DNA of 64,000 bases from Shewanella sediminis HAW-EB3 (lineage in GTDB: Bacteria > Pseudomonadota > Gammaproteobacteria > Enterobacterales > Shewanellaceae). The translations under genes were made by a program, and so were the position numbers. The notes under the pieces were generated by a model. That model was given only the letters and a program-made list of their open reading frames with translations. It did not search any database and was not told the origin of the DNA. The stretch is taken from positions 1,364,001 to 1,428,000 of the forward strand of contig NC_009831.1 of assembly GCF_000018025.1 (NCBI RefSeq), written 5' to 3'. Shown piece after piece: positions 46,491-55,923 of this stretch; the stretch's first letter is position 1, and every line of letters begins with the position of its first letter.

Positions 46491-48857
46491 CTATCGAGTC
46501 CATACCCAGTTATCAAGGCTGATTGGGTCGACGCCGTTGGCCTTGATGTAGTTTCTATGGTCAACTAAGCGCTGTAGCATATCGGTTGTAATTGCAACAT
46601 GCTGAGTTTCATCGATCACACCTTGTTGGAATAGCTTGTAAGCCATATCAATAACTAAGTGATAACGAGAAGTACCGTTACGAACGCCCATATCGAATGG
46701 AGTGGTCGTTGAACCTTCCTCTTCATAGCCCTTGATTCTGAAGCGCTCACTGCCCTTATAATCGAATACAAGTTTCTTGATGGTGTTCGGGTAACCGTGG
46801 TAGTTGAATACAACGCCCTTATCGGCTGTAAATACTTCATCCATTAACCAAGGCTTGCTTTGGAAGTCCAGGCTACCTAGACCGCTGCTGGTTAATTCTG
46901 AAACACTGACGAAACGGATACGAACGCGTGGTAGTAACTCTCTGATTAATACCAGAGCCGCCATCGCTTCTTGAGTGACATAATCACCACAACCAACTAG
47001 AACAACATCAGGGTTTTCATCGGAAGCGAAGTCCCAAACCATAACACCATCTTTAGCTTGTTGACGGGCTTCATCAAGTGATAACCATTGTGGTAAGTCT
47101 TTCTTACCGGCAACGATGATGTTTAGCTTATCACGGTCGGCATAGGCACGCTCAGTGTAAACCAGTGTGCTGTTACCATCTGCAGGTAGGTAAGCAGAGA
47201 TAATCTTAGGATGTTTCTCAAGCATAGCGCCCAGGAATGATGGGTTCTGATGTGAGTAACCGTTATGATCCTGACGCTCAAGCAGTGAAGACAATACTAC
47301 GTTGCATGCTGGTACCGGCTTACGGAAGTGTACACCTTGGCTAGCATAGACATACTTACAGTATTGGTCTGCCATTGATGAAACAACTTGAGAGAATGAC
47401 TCATAAGTTGGGAACATCGCGTGACGACCTGTCACTGTATAACCGTGCATCATACCGAAAAGCAAGTTTTCAGATAGTAGCTCGATAACGCGACCATCGC
47501 GGGCCATGTCGTCATCCCACTCTTCGATTGGCCACATCCATGCTCTGTCAGTTTCTTCGAATACGGCTTGAAGCTGGTTCGAGTAAGTTTCATCCGGGCT
47601 GAAGATACGAAGGTTACGTTGGTCACGGTTGAGTTTCATTGCATCACGCATCCACTCACCCATCTTGTACATAGATAGACCACGTGTGCCACGAGGCGTT
47701 TCCGCACCGTAAGCAAGTTTAGACAGGTCTGGGTTGGCAAGTGCACGAACCACTTCACCACCGTAGCTTAGGTGTTGCTGACCACAAGTTAACTGTTTAG
47801 GTGGAAGTAGGCTCTGGATCTCTTTATCGAAGATTAGCTCGCCTTTATCGTTAATAGTATAAAGTTCATCGAACTTATAGCTTGATAACCAAGTGTTTAG
47901 CGCTTCTAAGTGACCTTTGTCTGTAGCACACTTGTTGACGATAACCTGGTGAGATTCACAGTTACCTTCAAGTTTCTTGCCATTGTATTCTGCAGTACCC
48001 GTCCAACCTTTAGCGGTACGCATTAAGATGACAGGCCAGCGTGGCTTAACAACATCTTCACCACTGCGCGCACGTTTCTGGATATCGTTGATCATCTCAT
48101 ATGACGTGTCCATGGCATTTGCCATTTGAACGTAGACGTCTTCTTCGAGCTCGTCGTCAACGATGATTGGGTGGTAACCCAGACCACGGAATTCAAGATC
48201 AAGTTCTTCGTGGCTCATACGACCCATACGAGTTGGACCAGAGATCTTATAACCGTTGATATGAACGATTGGTAGTACCGCACCGTTAGTGGCAGGGTCT
48301 ACTAAACGGTTTGCATACCAAGAAGCGGCAAGAGGACCAGTTTCTGACTCACCATCACCAATCAGACAAGCGGCAATCAGGTCTGGGTTATCTAATACTG
48401 CACCCCAGGCAACTGAAAGTGAATAACCGAGTTCGCCACCTTCTAAAATTTGTCCAGGTGCTTCCGGGTTAGCGTGTGAAGGGTAACCATAAGCTGCAGA
48501 GAACTTCTGACAGATATCGGTGATACCTTCTTCATTGTATGGAATGATCTCTGGGTAATAATGGCTAAGAGAGCCTTCCATGAAAAGGTTAGCTTGTACT
48601 GCTGGGAAACCGTGACCTGGGCCTACAAGGTAGACGAATGAACGGCTGTTTTTAACAATTAGACGGTTGATGTTAGCGTAGACAAAGTTGATACCAGGGC
48701 AAGTACCCCAGTGACCTAATAGTCTAGGCTTGATATCTGTGTGTGCAAGTGCACGCTTATGCAGTACGTTCTTCTTTAGATAAATTTGAGATGTCGCTAG
48801 AAAGTTTGTAGCTCTTACCAATTTCTTTAACGCGCTGATCTCTTGCTGTTGTGACAT
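46491..48857 (-). CDS. xfp: Xylulose-5-phosphate / fructose-6-phosphate phosphoketolase
   Basis: 788 residues from the ATG at 48857, the usual Xfp length. A thiamine diphosphate enzyme that splits xylulose 5-phosphate or fructose 6-phosphate with phosphate into acetyl phosphate and a shorter sugar phosphate. Motifs are LLGHWGTCPGINF, YLVGPGHGFPA, GEGESETG-type GDGESETGPL (TPP site), INGYKISGPT and FRKPVPACNVVLSSLLERQDHNGYSHQ. tal and pgi lie downstream in the same direction but behind a terminator, so the three may be co-regulated rather than one operon. Confidence 0.97.
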   Translation of the reverse strand: MSQQQEISALKKLVRATNFLATSQIYLKKNVLHKRALAHTDIKPRLLGHWGTCPGINFVYANINRLIVKNSRSFVYLVGPGHGFPAVQANLFMEGSLSHYYPEIIPYNEEGITDICQKFSAAYGYPSHANPEAPGQILEGGELGYSLSVAWGAVLDNPDLIAACLIGDGESETGPLAASWYANRLVDPATNGAVLPIVHINGYKISGPTRMGRMSHEELDLEFRGLGYHPIIVDDELEEDVYVQMANAMDTSYEMINDIQKRARSGEDVVKPRWPVILMRTAKGWTGTAEYNGKKLEGNCESHQVIVNKCATDKGHLEALNTWLSSYKFDELYTINDKGELIFDKEIQSLLPPKQLTCGQQHLSYGGEVVRALANPDLSKLAYGAETPRGTRGLSMYKMGEWMRDAMKLNRDQRNLRIFSPDETYSNQLQAVFEETDRAWMWPIEEWDDDMARDGRVIELLSENLLFGMMHGYTVTGRHAMFPTYESFSQVVSSMADQYCKYVYASQGVHFRKPVPACNVVLSSLLERQDHNGYSHQNPSFLGAMLEKHPKIISAYLPADGNSTLVYTERAYADRDKLNIIVAGKKDLPQWLSLDEARQQAKDGVMVWDFASDENPDVVLVGCGDYVTQEAMAALVLIRELLPRVRIRFVSVSELTSSGLGSLDFQSKPWLMDEVFTADKGVVFNYHGYPNTIKKLVFDYKGSERFRIKGYEEEGSTTTPFDMGVRNGTSRYHLVIDMAYKLFQQGVIDETQHVAITTDMLQRLVDHRNYIKANGVDPISLDNWVWTR

Positions 48858-49076
48858 AAATAACCCCATTTATAGTAAGCAAAAAGTTAACCAAAGCTCA
48901 TGTTCAGTACTATATTTGTAATTTTATTACAAAAATGTGTTCTACATCTTATTTCGATAAAGTTATTAAATTTCTTAAATGTTGCCAGAAAGCGAGTAAA
49001 TCCTTTGTTGAATCAGTTACAACAGTAACTTAGTATTGTTTATTCATGTGATTCTAGTGTTATTCAAATGCTTAAC

Positions 49077-49120
49077 TGTGATCTGCGTCACATGGTATAT
49101 TTTTTGTGGTGTGCTATTTT
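49077..49120 (+). promoter_or_regulatory. CRP site and extended -10 promoter for alsT
   Basis: TGTGATCTGCGTCACA (49077-49092) is a perfect CRP core. TGCTATTTT (49112-49120) is an extended -10. Transcription from near 49126 would put CRP at about -41.5, a class II arrangement. The site could also affect the divergent xfp gene, 220 bases away. The rest of 48858-49076 is AT-rich with no feature I can name. Confidence 0.6.
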
Positions 49121-49132
49121 GCTGCATCGAAT

Positions 49133-49191
49133 TCGGTGAGCATGATTTTTCAAAATCATGGAAGGACAATTCTAAAAGATAAATTCACCGA
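49133..49191 (+). other. Structured 5' leader of alsT
   Basis: TCGGTGA (49133-49139) pairs with TCACCGA (49185-49191) and encloses the perfect palindrome CATGATTTTTCAAAATCATG (49141-49160) and GAAGGACAATTC. A further ~95 bases separate it from the ATG. It could be a regulatory leader or an operator. I do not recognise a known riboswitch; the glycine aptamer core is absent. Confidence 0.4.
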
Positions 49192-49287
49192 CATTCTTTG
49201 ATCAAATTGGGAAGGAAATTTTATAGTCAAACCCGGTCTAGGTAGTCATTACCAGTCCGCTTTTGTCATGGGGATAAGAAATTAATT

Positions 49288-50739
49288 ATGTTTGAGACTC
49301 TGATTAACGCTATTGAGACTGCAGTAAATGCTATTAACGGCTTACTGTGGGGTAGCGTACTTATATATGTACTGGTTGCTGCCGGTATACTCTTTACACT
49401 TCGCCTTGGGTTTATTCAGTTCCGCATGTTTGGTCACGGTGCCAAATTAGTGATTAAAGGGCGCAATAAAACAGATGGGATCTCTTCTTTCCAGGTATTT
49501 TGTACCTCGATGGCTGCACGCGTCGGCACCGGAAATATGGCGGGTGTTGCCGTTGCTATTACCGTTGGTGGTGCGGGGGCTATTTTCTGGATGTGGTTAA
49601 TTGCACTTTTAGGTATGGCGACAGCATTTGTCGAGTCGACCTTAGCCCAGGTGTATAAAGTTAAAGATAGTGAAGGCCAATATCGCGGTGGTCCCGCTTA
49701 TTACATGGAACGTGGTCTTGGTAAGCGCTGGATGGGAAGTATCTTCTCTATTCTACTCATCATCGCTTTTGGTTTTGCATTCAATGCGGCGCAGGCCAAT
49801 ACCATGACCGATGCGCTTAATAATGCTTTTGGTTTTGATAAAACCATAGTTGGCATCGTTATTATGCTTGCCTCTGCATACATCATTTGTGGTGGTTTAA
49901 AGAAAGTGGCCAGAGCATCAGAGCTGATTGTTCCCGTTATGGCAGTGGCATATCTTGTTATCGCCCTTGTGGTGCTAGTCATCAATATCGATCAGGTTCC
50001 GGCGGCAATCTCATTAATCGTTAAGAGTGCGTTCGGTTGGGAAGAAGCTGCCGGTGGTGCAATGGGAGCTATGATGGCGGGTATCGCTCGCGGTCTGTTT
50101 TCAAACGAAGCCGGTATGGGCAGTGCGGCAAATATTGCAGCCTCTGCGACACCTAACCCAAACCATCCTGCATCGCAGGGTTTTGTTCAGATGATCGGTG
50201 TGTTTGTCGACACTTTGGTGATATGTACTGCTTCTGCTGCAATTATCTTGTTATCCGGAGTATTAAATAATCCAGATGGTCAGCAAGGAATTGGTCTTTT
50301 GCAATTGGCCTTAACCAATGAGTTGGGTAGTTGGTCGGCTTACTTTATTGCCTTCGCGATTATCCTGTTTTGCTTCTCTTCGATTATTGCTAATTATAGT
50401 TATGCCGAAAGCAATGTTATGTTCTTGACTAAAAGTAAGAAGGTACTGTTTATTTTCCGTGGCTTGGTACTCGCGATGGTGATGGCGGGTTCCGTTGCTT
50501 CATTAAGTCTGGTTTGGAATTTTGCCGACGTGTCTATGGGGCTTATGGCTCTGGTTAATATTGTCGCGATTGTCATGTTATCTAAAGTCGCTTTTGCGGT
50601 AATTAAAGATTACGAGCGTCAGGTTAAAGCGGGCTTAACTCCGACTTTTGACAGCAGTCAGTTCCCTGAAATTGATGAGCTGGAGGAGGGGATTTGGGTA
50701 ATGAACGAAAACAGCACTACTGAGTCTTCGCCAGAGTGA
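49288..50739 (+). CDS. Sodium:alanine/glycine symporter (AGCS family)
   Basis: 483 residues with about ten membrane helices. Family boxes are GFIQFRMFGHG, TSMAARVGTGNMAGVA, FWMWLIALLGMATAFVESTLAQ, YRGGPAYYMERGLG and GIARGLFSNEAGMGSA. It probably imports alanine or glycine with Na+. E. coli has no close equivalent except CycA-unrelated YaaJ, to which this resembles. A CRP site and a structured leader lie upstream. Confidence 0.95.
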   Translation: MFETLINAIETAVNAINGLLWGSVLIYVLVAAGILFTLRLGFIQFRMFGHGAKLVIKGRNKTDGISSFQVFCTSMAARVGTGNMAGVAVAITVGGAGAIFWMWLIALLGMATAFVESTLAQVYKVKDSEGQYRGGPAYYMERGLGKRWMGSIFSILLIIAFGFAFNAAQANTMTDALNNAFGFDKTIVGIVIMLASAYIICGGLKKVARASELIVPVMAVAYLVIALVVLVINIDQVPAAISLIVKSAFGWEEAAGGAMGAMMAGIARGLFSNEAGMGSAANIAASATPNPNHPASQGFVQMIGVFVDTLVICTASAAIILLSGVLNNPDGQQGIGLLQLALTNELGSWSAYFIAFAIILFCFSSIIANYSYAESNVMFLTKSKKVLFIFRGLVLAMVMAGSVASLSLVWNFADVSMGLMALVNIVAIVMLSKVAFAVIKDYERQVKAGLTPTFDSSQFPEIDELEEGIWVMNENSTTESSPE

Positions 50740-50794
50740 AACTGAGTATAATGTTATTGAGCTGACGTTCGATTGAACGAATTGGCACAATCTA

Positions 50795-50824
50795 AAAAAC
50801 CACGCGAATTAGCGTGGTTTTTTT
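50795..50824. terminator. Terminator after the symporter gene
   Basis: AAAACCACGC, loop GAATTA, GCGTGGTTTT with T-run. Confidence 0.85.
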
Positions 50825-50874
50825 ATGCTTGCATCAGTATGATAGCTAGCATTAAAGGCTTGTAAGGATTAGCG

Positions 50875-51648
50875 ATGTTAGTTTTAGTTTCACCAGCGAA
50901 AACATTAGATTATGAAAATAAAGCAGGCACAATCGAGCATACTTTACCTAAATTGGTTCAACATAGTGAACAGCTTATCGAAGAGTGCCGTAAGCTCGCG
51001 CCATCTGATATTGCATCATTAATGAAGGTAAGCGATAAAATTGCCGGTTTAAATGCGGCACGATTTACAAGTTGGAGCCGGGATTTTTCTACTGACAATG
51101 CCAAACAAGCCCTTTATGCATTTCGTGGTGATGTCTATACGGGCTTAGATGCTGACACGCTATCTCAGCAGAGTATTGAGCGTGCACAGAAACACCTCAG
51201 AATTCTCTCAGGTTTATATGGCTTGCTCAGGCCATTGGATTTGATGCAGCCATACCGCCTCGAGATGGGGACCCGGCTAGCCAATATTAAAGGGACTAAT
51301 CTTTATCAGTTCTGGGGCGATGTGATAACCGATGAAGTTAATCTGGCTTTATCGGAGCAGGGCGACCAGATTGTGGTGAACTTGGCCTCTAACGAGTATT
51401 TTAAGGCCGTTAAACCTAAGTCACTAAATGGCTCTTTGATTACTCCGATTTTTAAAGATAGAAAAAATGGTCAATATAAGGTGATCAGTTTCTTCGCTAA
51501 ACGCGCCAGAGGCATGATGGTGAGATATATTCTGGATAACAATATTAAAACTTTCTCAGGGCTAACCGAGTTTGATGCTGCTGGTTATTACTACTGTGAA
51601 GCCGAGTCGACTGCACAGGCGCCTGTTTTCAAGCGAGAGGAGCAGTAA
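50875..51648 (+). CDS. yaaA: YaaA family protein (DUF328), peroxide-stress / iron-related
   Basis: 257 residues. YaaA lowers free iron during peroxide stress in E. coli and binds DNA. Family motifs are [58 protein letters not shown] and ARGMMVRYI. The yaaJ-yaaA neighbourhood also occurs in E. coli. A terminator follows. Confidence 0.95.
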   Translation: MLVLVSPAKTLDYENKAGTIEHTLPKLVQHSEQLIEECRKLAPSDIASLMKVSDKIAGLNAARFTSWSRDFSTDNAKQALYAFRGDVYTGLDADTLSQQSIERAQKHLRILSGLYGLLRPLDLMQPYRLEMGTRLANIKGTNLYQFWGDVITDEVNLALSEQGDQIVVNLASNEYFKAVKPKSLNGSLITPIFKDRKNGQYKVISFFAKRARGMMVRYILDNNIKTFSGLTEFDAAGYYYCEAESTAQAPVFKREEQ

Positions 51649-51700
51649 GTTAGGGACCGGTTAGCAAATATATATCGCCGGTTATTATTAGCCGGGAATA

Positions 51701-51727
51701 AAAAAGCAGCCAAAGGCTGCTTTTTTT
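51701..51727. terminator. Bidirectional terminator
   Basis: AAAAAGCAGCC, loop AAA, GGCTGCTTTTT with further T; between convergent yaaA and the peptidase gene. Confidence 0.88.
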
Positions 51728-51747
51728 ATGAGAGAAATCCCCCCGGT

Positions 51748-53181
51748 TTATTTTGCTTCAATAATAACCGGCTTGAGGTTAGCACCGGTTGTAATTGGCC
51801 TGAGTTCAACTTCAGATTGTGCCATCAGGTAGGCAAATTGTGCATAGGCTGCGACGTTCTGTTGCAGTGCCATCGGATCTATTTTGTCTAAAGTATCGTT
51901 TGGCGTATGGTGGTAATCAAAATAATCATGGCCATCTTGTCTGAGTGAAGCTACAGGGACACCCTGTTTTGGTAGCACGGAGACATCAGGCCCTCCTGAA
52001 GCTGTATTACTACCTAATGTAACCCCATTACCAACCATAGGACTGCTGACCGCGTGTATCGCTTCTAAAGCACTCTCGTTTACCCTGTAATCTATCTGAT
52101 ATATCCGCCCCGCACCAAAGTCTGACTCAGCAGCAATGTAATGTTTCTCCAGCTCATTTTTGTGGGCTTTGGCGTAAGCTTTACCGCCTACAAGCCCGAC
52201 CTCTTCGGCGGCAAAAAGTACCACTCGCACGGTGCGGGCAGGCTTTTGAGGGAGGTCTTGAATTAACTTGCCCGCTGCCGTGACTATGGCAACACCAGCT
52301 CCGTCATCGATTGCGCCTGTTCCTTCATCCCATGAGTCTAAGTGGGCGCCGATTAGCACTATCTCATCAGGCTTGCTGTTGCCGGTAACCTCTGCAATAA
52401 CATTATAAGAGGTCGCAAAACCATGGCTTTGTGATGATATGAAGAGATCGAGTACCACATTAGGATCCCGCTTTAGTATCAGGTTAATAAGGTCGGCATC
52501 CGGATTCGACATCGCCGCTGCAGGGATCTTTGCAACGCCATCCTTATACCTCATCATTCCTGTATGCGCCATTCTGTCATGGTCGGTTCCAATGGAGCGG
52601 ATGACGATTGCTTTGGCCCCTTTCTGTGATGCGCTAATGGCTCCTCGGGAGCGTCCGCCAACCGTTTTACCATAACCTTTACCGGTTTTGTGGCGCTCGG
52701 TGATATGGTCGATAAAGACAATCTTTCCATCTACATCACTTTTATCAGCCAGCTTTAATGACTCTAATGTGTCAAATCTTATGATAGGGGCCCTTAAACC
52801 CTCTTTTGGGGTCGCAATGCTTCCCCCCAATGCCGTGATCACTAAAGGTTGTGAGAAAGGCGAGATCACTTTAGCCCTAGCCTCTCCCCGGGACCATACA
52901 GGAACCTGAACGGCTTCTTTGTATACCTTATCGAAACCCAGTTTAATTAATTTGTTCTCAGCCCACCGGACGGCAACAAGGTCTTTATTGCTGCCCGCGA
53001 GTCTTGGGCCTACTTCAACTGTGAGAGATTCAACAAGATCATAAGCGAGAGGAGAGGTTAATGCGCTTTGCTGTAACTGCTTGGTTATTTTTATATTTGG
53101 TTCTTCCAACTGGGTGTTTTGGCAACCCACTAACCCAGTGAAAAATAGGCTGACGAGCAGAGTACGACGATAGATTTTCAT
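51748..53181 (-). CDS. M28-family zinc aminopeptidase, lipoprotein
   Basis: 477 residues. A lipoprotein signal (LLVSLFFTGLVGC, C20) anchors it in a membrane, probably facing the periplasm. A PA-type insert lies at about 130-230. The co-catalytic zinc ligands are visible: GAHLDSWDEGTGAIDDGAG (H and D), FAAEEVGLVGG (EE), ESDFGAG (D) and DYHHTPNDTLDK (H). It should release amino acids from peptides. No operon partner. Confidence 0.93.
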   Translation of the reverse strand: MKIYRRTLLVSLFFTGLVGCQNTQLEEPNIKITKQLQQSALTSPLAYDLVESLTVEVGPRLAGSNKDLVAVRWAENKLIKLGFDKVYKEAVQVPVWSRGEARAKVISPFSQPLVITALGGSIATPKEGLRAPIIRFDTLESLKLADKSDVDGKIVFIDHITERHKTGKGYGKTVGGRSRGAISASQKGAKAIVIRSIGTDHDRMAHTGMMRYKDGVAKIPAAAMSNPDADLINLILKRDPNVVLDLFISSQSHGFATSYNVIAEVTGNSKPDEIVLIGAHLDSWDEGTGAIDDGAGVAIVTAAGKLIQDLPQKPARTVRVVLFAAEEVGLVGGKAYAKAHKNELEKHYIAAESDFGAGRIYQIDYRVNESALEAIHAVSSPMVGNGVTLGSNTASGGPDVSVLPKQGVPVASLRQDGHDYFDYHHTPNDTLDKIDPMALQQNVAAYAQFAYLMAQSEVELRPITTGANLKPVIIEAK

Positions 53182-53316
53182 AAGTTTCCTTTGTTTTTAT
53201 TACTTATGTCCCACTTTTGAAAACAATCTAGCAAAAAGTGTGCTTTATGTCCCGACTATATCTGTAAGGCAACGCTATATTAGTCCCGGGGATTGTTTTA
53301 GGAGAATTTGCGAGTA

Positions 53317-53613
53317 ATGAATATTGAATTAATGCAGCAACGGGCAGATCATGCCGTTGTGATGTTGAAAGCTTTGGCGAATGAACGCCGTCTCTTTATC
53401 CTATGTTACCTTCTTAGTGAAGGAGAGATGTGTGTAGGTGAAATGAACAAGAAATTGGGGTTAAGCCAGTCAGCTTTATCTCAACATTTAGCCTGGTTGC
53501 GAAAAGATAATTTGGTCGAGACCCGTAAGGAAGCTCAAACCGTATTTTACTCTTTGAAGAGTAAAGAGGTGTCGGAAATTATTAAGCTGCTGAATAACAT
53601 CTATTGCCATTAG
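53317..53613 (+). CDS. ArsR-family regulator, possible sulfide/persulfide sensor
   Basis: 98 residues from the ATG at 53317; a TTG at 53308 is an alternative closer to GGAG. The winged helix contains MCVGEMNKKLGLSQSALSQH and the wing RKEAQTVFYSL. Cysteines lie at 30, 39 and 97. The 30/97 pair has almost the same spacing as the redox pair of BigR/SqrR (YgaV group), which sense reactive sulfur; the metal-binding ELCVCD motif of ArsR is absent. Target unknown; it is divergent from the peptidase gene. Confidence 0.85.
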   Translation: MNIELMQQRADHAVVMLKALANERRLFILCYLLSEGEMCVGEMNKKLGLSQSALSQHLAWLRKDNLVETRKEAQTVFYSLKSKEVSEIIKLLNNIYCH

Positions 53614-53630
53614 GCATGTTATTCATCTTC

Positions 53631-53665
53631 AACTGACAAAGTTTACAGATTTTGTCAGTTTTTTT
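53631..53665 (+). terminator. Terminator of the ArsR-type gene
   Basis: AACTGACAAA pairs with TTTGTCAGTT around a 10-base loop, then T-run. Confidence 0.85.
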
Positions 53666-53710
53666 ATGCCTGAATTTTGATAATTAGGCTGAAAGGCAAA
53701 AAACAGATAT

Positions 53711-53737
53711 AAAAAAACCGGCCTAAGCCGGTTTTTT
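53711..53737 (-). terminator. Terminator of rpsT
   Basis: AACCGGC, loop CTAA, GCCGGTT with A-run on the left and T-run on the right. Confidence 0.85.
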
Positions 53738-53752
53738 AAACGCTATCTAAAA

Positions 53753-54019
53753 TTAAGCAGCAAGTGCTTTGATCTTAGTGTTTAAGCGAGACTTCTGACG
53801 AGCAGCTTTATTCTTGTGAATAAGGCCTTTAGTCGCCATACGGTCAACAATTGGTTGTGCAGCATTAAATGCTTCAGTAGCCGCTTTGTGATCGCCAGCA
53901 TTAATTGCTGCGATAACTTTCTTTACGTATGAACGTAACATTGAACGACGACTAGCGTTATGCTGACGACGTTTTTCAGATTGAAGCGCGCGCTTCTTTG
54001 CAGACTTGCTATTAGCCAA
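53753..54019 (-). CDS. rpsT: 30S ribosomal protein S20
   Basis: 88 residues, very basic. S20 binds 16S rRNA. The N terminus [20 protein letters not shown] and [14 protein letters not shown] are diagnostic. Divergent from murJ, the same arrangement as many gammaproteobacteria. Biased codon use. Confidence 0.99.
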   Translation of the reverse strand: MANSKSAKKRALQSEKRRQHNASRRSMLRSYVKKVIAAINAGDHKAATEAFNAAQPIVDRMATKGLIHKNKAARQKSRLNTKIKALAA

Positions 54020-54266
54020 GGTGCAACTCCTAAATAGGGTTAGATATTTTAAAGGTCGGGAATATGCCCTATTTTTGTCATTTTGTCAATGACAAAGATT
54101 GAATCTTTATCTTAAAGATAAATTAATCCAACCAACTTGGCTATCTTCAACCTAACTCGTGTAATATGATGCGCAATTCTAACAGCTATTGTTAGAAGGT
54201 GACAGGGGGAAAATCAACTTTTTGAGACTACTCGCCTGAAGTTTTCGGCTCTATTCAGGGGGTTTT

Positions 54267-55826
54267 TTGAGTAAAAAATTGATTAAGTCAGGCATTATCG
54301 TCAGTGCAATGACCTTAGTTTCTCGTGTGTTAGGTTTAGTCAGAGATGTTGTGATTGCAAACCTAATGGGGGCGGGCAGTGGTGCCGATGTGTTTATCCT
54401 GGCGAATAAAATTCCTAATTTTTTAAGACGTCTATTTGCCGAAGGTGCGTTTGCGCAAGCATTTGTACCTGTATTCACCGAGTATCAGCAGAAACAATCC
54501 GATGAAGAGGTGCGTCTGCTCATTGCTAAAGTTACCGGGACATTAGGGGTACTGGTCAGTATCGTGACATTAGTCGGTGTGCTTGCTTCACCTGTTATAA
54601 TTGCATTGTTTGGTAATGGCTGGTTTGTTGCCTGGATTAATGATGAACCCAGCGGTGCTAAGTTTGAACTTGCCTCTTTCTTGTTAAAAATCACTTTTCC
54701 CTACCTGTGGTTTATCACCTTCACGGCGCTGGCAGGCTCTATCCTAAATACTCGAGGTAGATTTGCCGTTTCAGCGTTTACACCCGTTTTCTTAAACATT
54801 GCTATCATCTGCGCGGCTCTGTTTGTTGCACCTGAACTTGAGCAGCCAGAAATCGGCTTAGCATTAGGGGTATTTTTTGGTGGGTTAATACAGTTTCTGT
54901 TTCAATTGCCTTTTTTACTTAAAGAGAAGGCCCTTGTTAAGCCATCTTGGGGATGGAATCATCCTGGAGTCACCAAAATAAGAACCTTGATGCTTCCCGC
55001 GATTTTCGGAGTATCGGTTTCTCAGATCAATCTACTGTTTGATACCTTTATTGCCAGTTACCTGATGACCGGCTCCATCAGCTGGCTATACTATTCAGAT
55101 CGTCTACTCGAATTCCCTCTGGGCTTGTTTGGTATCGCTATTGCTACCGTGATCTTACCTGCATTATCTAAAAAACATGTCAATGATGAAGGTAAAGGCT
55201 TTGAAACGACCATGAACTGGGGAGTGAAAGCGATACTATTACTTGGCATGCCTGCCATGTGTGGCTTAATAATCCTGGCCAAGCCTATGTTAATGGTTCT
55301 GTTTATGCGTGGAGCATTCACTTTCGATGATGTAGAGATGGCGTCCTATAGCTTAATGGCTTACGGCAGTGGTTTGTTAAGTTTTATGCTGATAAAAGTG
55401 CTGGCCCCCGGTTATTATTCACGGCAAGACACTAAAACGCCGGTTCGGTACGGCATCATTGCTATGGTGAGTAATATGGTGTTTAACGTCATTTTTGCTA
55501 TTCCATATGGGTATGTCGGCTTAGCTATTGCTACCTCCCTGTCGGCATTGCTGAACGCTGGTTTACTCTATCGCGGCCTGCATAAAGCTAACGTTTACCG
55601 GGTAAACAGACAAACCGGGCTCTTCTTCTTTAAAACCTTATTGTCTTGTTTAATGATGACGCTTGTCTTAATACAGTTTTTACCCGGTCAGGATATCTGG
55701 CTACAACAGGTGTTTTCACAAAGGGCAATATCACTCTTAGGCCTGATTGGCTTAGGGGCTGCAAGCTATTTATTGAGCATGATTTTGCTGGGAATTCGTC
55801 CCTGGAAGCTAAAAACGGGACTATAA
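54267..55826 (+). CDS. murJ: Lipid II flippase MurJ
   Basis: 519 residues with about 14 membrane helices. MurJ flips lipid II across the inner membrane for peptidoglycan synthesis. Motifs are SRVLGLVRDVVIANLMGAG, IPNFLRRLFAEGAFAQAFVPVF and YSDRLLEFPLGLFGIA. The start is TTG with an AGGGGG ribosome site. CCTGAA (54235-54240) can pair with TTCAGG (54254-54259) and would partly cover that site, so initiation may be modulated. Confidence 0.96.
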   Translation: MSKKLIKSGIIVSAMTLVSRVLGLVRDVVIANLMGAGSGADVFILANKIPNFLRRLFAEGAFAQAFVPVFTEYQQKQSDEEVRLLIAKVTGTLGVLVSIVTLVGVLASPVIIALFGNGWFVAWINDEPSGAKFELASFLLKITFPYLWFITFTALAGSILNTRGRFAVSAFTPVFLNIAIICAALFVAPELEQPEIGLALGVFFGGLIQFLFQLPFLLKEKALVKPSWGWNHPGVTKIRTLMLPAIFGVSVSQINLLFDTFIASYLMTGSISWLYYSDRLLEFPLGLFGIAIATVILPALSKKHVNDEGKGFETTMNWGVKAILLLGMPAMCGLIILAKPMLMVLFMRGAFTFDDVEMASYSLMAYGSGLLSFMLIKVLAPGYYSRQDTKTPVRYGIIAMVSNMVFNVIFAIPYGYVGLAIATSLSALLNAGLLYRGLHKANVYRVNRQTGLFFFKTLLSCLMMTLVLIQFLPGQDIWLQQVFSQRAISLLGLIGLGAASYLLSMILLGIRPWKLKTGL

Positions 55827-55923
55827 ATAGCGGTTCAATGTAAGAGCGAGCAAGATCATTGCTGATTATCCATGTCAGCTGGTATATAATCCGCCCACTT
55901 AAGCTAGCTAGTTATTTAATGTA

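Noticed and set aside
49093..49287. Glycine riboswitch upstream of the alanine/glycine symporter
   Set aside because: The conserved glycine aptamer core sequences are not present; only generic stems are seen.
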